DNA of 64,000 nt, from positions 310,001-374,000 of the forward strand of contig JBAMDO010000007.1 of the NCBI GenBank assembly GCA_037074765.1. The letters are read 5' to 3'. Of this stretch, positions 61,757 through 64,000 are shown one piece after another (the stretch's first letter is position 1; the number at the start of each line of letters is the position of its first letter). Position numbers and translations under genes: made by a program. The DNA is from Mansonella perstans. Lineage: Eukaryota; Nematoda; Chromadorea; Rhabditida; Onchocercidae. The notes beneath the pieces were generated by a model. That model did no database searches. It had not been told where the DNA came from and was given only the letters and a program-made list of their open reading frames with translations.

Positions 61757-62839
61757 TGTAATGACTCCGTGATAATGAAATGAAAATCGGATCATAAAAT
61801 CAATTTGATTATTAAAATTTTATCAAAGAACGAACTTTTTTACCGAATATCAAACTTCATTTTTAATTCTAATGGTGAATGATAGTCTTATTTCTTCTTT
61901 ATGTGTGTTTTTCATGACGGCAATGAACAAATAGCAAAGGACAACAAGTTTGAAAAACATTTAATAGAAGATTGAGATTTCATAATTGAAAGGGGAATTT
62001 TCTGAATGAGCAAAAAAGATTTGTCGATAATAAAGGGTTCATTCTAACTCTCAAAAAAATATTTAGTTTTTCATCAAAAATTGGAATAAATCACGATAAA
62101 ACTTTGAAAAGGTTAATTTGCTATCAAAGAAAAATTATTGGAGAAATAAATCGTAGCTGAATAAATGAGAGTTTTTGATTAATTTTACATAACAGCTATA
62201 ATTGACGGTGCAAATAGCCACTGACAAATTCTAGTTTGGTTGTAATCCTCAACCGAAGTATTTATAGTTTTCTGGATAAGTATGTGTAAAATTGATTTCA
62301 GCAAATGTTGAGTACTGTTTCCCTACTTGAAGCTAAAATGTGTACTTATCAAAACAAGTGATCATGCTCCTAACTTTTATACCTTTAACAATGAGAAATG
62401 AAAACAAAATCCTTGTTTCTGAATTTTTTTCATAGGAAATGAAAACATAGTAAAAGTTAGACTGACCTGGAATTAAAACTGGAATCTGAATTCTAATGTC
62501 AGGCCGAAAGTTCACAAGAACGTCCAGAAAAAAATTGGTTGATATCCAGTAAGTATCATTATTTTCACATGATATTCAAATGAAGAGAACATTCAATATG
62601 CAAAAAATTGAAGCACTCATGTACGCACGGCTGACGTAGAATAATAGCATTTAATTCAAAGTAACATTGAAATTAAAAAAATTAAAATTTTTATTTCAAA
62701 GCTAGGATAAACAACGTGGGATAATGGGAGCATGGTTGATGTTTGTTTATTTGTCGTTTATTGACACAACATTTGTTTCCGACAAATCCATACCTACGTG
62801 ATAATTACATTTGTTTTAACCGCAACACACAGTGTTGTA
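61757..62839. other. Intergenic, 1.1 kb
   Basis: No supported exon. A minus frame at 62333-62515 contains RPDIRIQIPVLIPGQ followed by a GTCAGT donor but no partner exon was found. The two flanking genes converge here. Confidence 0.5.
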
Positions 62840-63930
62840 TCACTTAACCTGCGATACATCTGAAATATAAACCATTCAACATCAAATAAAACAGACTTCT
62901 AAATTTCTGCCTAAATTCAAATTGGTGCGTTCTGAGTTCAATTAATTTATGCAGAAAATTGAAGTCGCTTTAATTTGCATACATACAAATTCTACAATTT
63001 TTTCAGAGCTGATGTACAACAACATGTTTACCTTTCATATTACTGGTAGCACCCATGGTGGTATCGCCAACCTGTGACATTCCCGTCATTTGAGATACGC
63101 CGCCTGTAGTTGCTTGTGAAATACCACCTACTGTCATCTATAACATCAATATGCCAAACAGCAAATCGACAGCGTAAAGATTGAAAAATTCAAAATTTTG
63201 GATTTTTTGAACAAGCACTGAATCACTCGTAAAACATATGCCATCTTCAGTTTCTTAAAAACACTATAGTTACACGACAAAACTTTTTCTTTAGAGGTGG
63301 AATTATTGTTTGAAGGAATAAGATGCAAAAGAGACATCAGCAGTTGCGAATTTCCCATATGTTTTCTTCATTTGCGCGTTCCATCGCTTATAATAAGTTT
63401 TGGAATTTCGACATAACAAAAAACCAGCTCCAAAAACTCTGAAACAAGATATGTGATATTTTCAAATCTCGAAAATAATTAATTTTTTGAGCCATAGGAA
63501 GACCAGCTTTAATAAAATTAGTTAGGAATTTTATCTGAGAAATTTTAGTAAAGGCGAAAGACAATGCTACGAAAGACATTGACTGGTTGTTGAAACAGTC
63601 CGAATAATTGGGGCTTGATCAGTAATTTGACAGTGTGGTTTTCCTGGGAAATAGTATTTTGATAAAAGATTGTCCAAACAGCCAAACATTTCCAAGACTA
63701 TTGTGAGTGAGCTAGAAGTTTTCTGAAAAGTTCTGTTAAATATTATAATTGCTAAATAAGAAGTCCGCAGTTTGTTTTTTGGTGCTTGTAAGTTACACTG
63801 TGAATCGGTAAATTAATGTAGTGGAGCTTTGCAACATATTTTAAATAAAATGAATGCCTACCCCACGAAGGTACCAACAATAAAACCAAGAGGTATGGAC
63901 CAGATATTCACACCTTTTCTGATGCGGTAT
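62840..63930 (-). CDS. 3' part of a small membrane-protein gene, runs off the right edge
   Basis: Four exons on the minus strand fit in phase: 63930-63862, 63438-63336, 63137-63032 and 62859-62840. They encode RIRKGVNIWSIPLGFIVGTF, then VFGAGFLLCRNSKTYYKRWN, a Lys-rich turn (MKKTYGKFATAD), a Gly/Thr/Met-rich tail (MTVGGISQATTGGVSQMTGM) and DVSQVK with TGA. The hydrophobic stretch WSIPLGFIVGTFVGVFGAGFLL spans one long helix with a basic cytosolic side on both ends, so a single TM segment or a hairpin. The first exon of this set needs two bases from an exon beyond position 64000. All donors are GT. I do not recognise the family. Confidence 0.6.
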
Positions 63931-64000
63931 CTGGAAAAAAATTACAGTTAGGTACATATTGTTTCACATTTTAAACAGAATTTAAAGTTAAAGTTAGACA

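Noticed and set aside
1..64000. tRNA or rRNA genes, CRISPR arrays, bacterial (Wolbachia-type) insertions, transposase genes
   Set aside because: No box-B-like GGTTCGAATCC cloverleaf, no regular spaced repeats and no long intronless bacterial-style gene were seen by eye; a tRNAscan or repeat-library search would be needed to exclude them fully.

Overview
The window is nuclear DNA of a nematode. It is strongly AT-rich, its genes are split into many short exons with introns mostly of 60 to 900 bases, acceptors are T-rich, and the products are animal-specific (SH3/SH2 tyrosine kinase, RalGDS-type exchange factor, NCS-1, CCDC25, PREB/SEC-12). Several genes have a good acceptor just before the ATG with no upstream exon, as expected for spliced-leader trans-splicing. 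The style would fit a filarial or spirurid worm, but that is inference and the species was not identified. I built gene models by hand by joining reading frames at GT-AG (sometimes GC-AG) boundaries and checking codon phase; exon positions are given in each entry.

Layout. 1-11.7 kb, mostly plus strand: a small one-TM protein (1069-1423), a secreted cathepsin B-like protease (2257-5423), a puzzling block with possible small genes on both strands (5.6-8.1 kb), and CCDC25 (10044-11690). 12-29 kb, minus strand: a divergent SH3-SH2-tyrosine kinase of about 875 residues (18893-11987) and a 771-residue RalGDS/RGL exchange factor (29048-22008). 29-32.5 kb is gene-poor. 32.5-41.3 kb holds house-keeping genes: ribosomal protein S11 (33593-32540, minus), RPAP2/Rtr1 (39477-35968, minus) and, head to head with it, NOP16 (39785-41320, plus). 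41.8-48.7 kb, plus strand: a tiny secreted Cys-rich peptide, SEC-12/PREB and a D-box protein that may be securin, with an intronless 93-residue ORF on the other strand. 53-64 kb: an unknown minus-strand gene, NCS-1 (54363-56880), an unknown basic gene (59200-61756), and the 3' end of a small membrane-protein gene that runs off the right edge.

The genes do not form one pathway. Themes are Ras/Ral and tyrosine-kinase signalling (kinase, RGL, NCS-1), ribosome and Pol II biogenesis (RPS11, NOP16, RPAP2), and the secretory system (SEC-12, cathepsin B, Cys-rich peptide). The most unusual observations are a kinase whose SH2 domain lacks the phosphotyrosine-binding arginine and is split by a roughly 100-residue insert, a 38-base exon of the same gene embedded in a perfect 17-bp hairpin, repeated use of GC-AG introns, and several very small multi-exon genes that simple ORF length filters miss.
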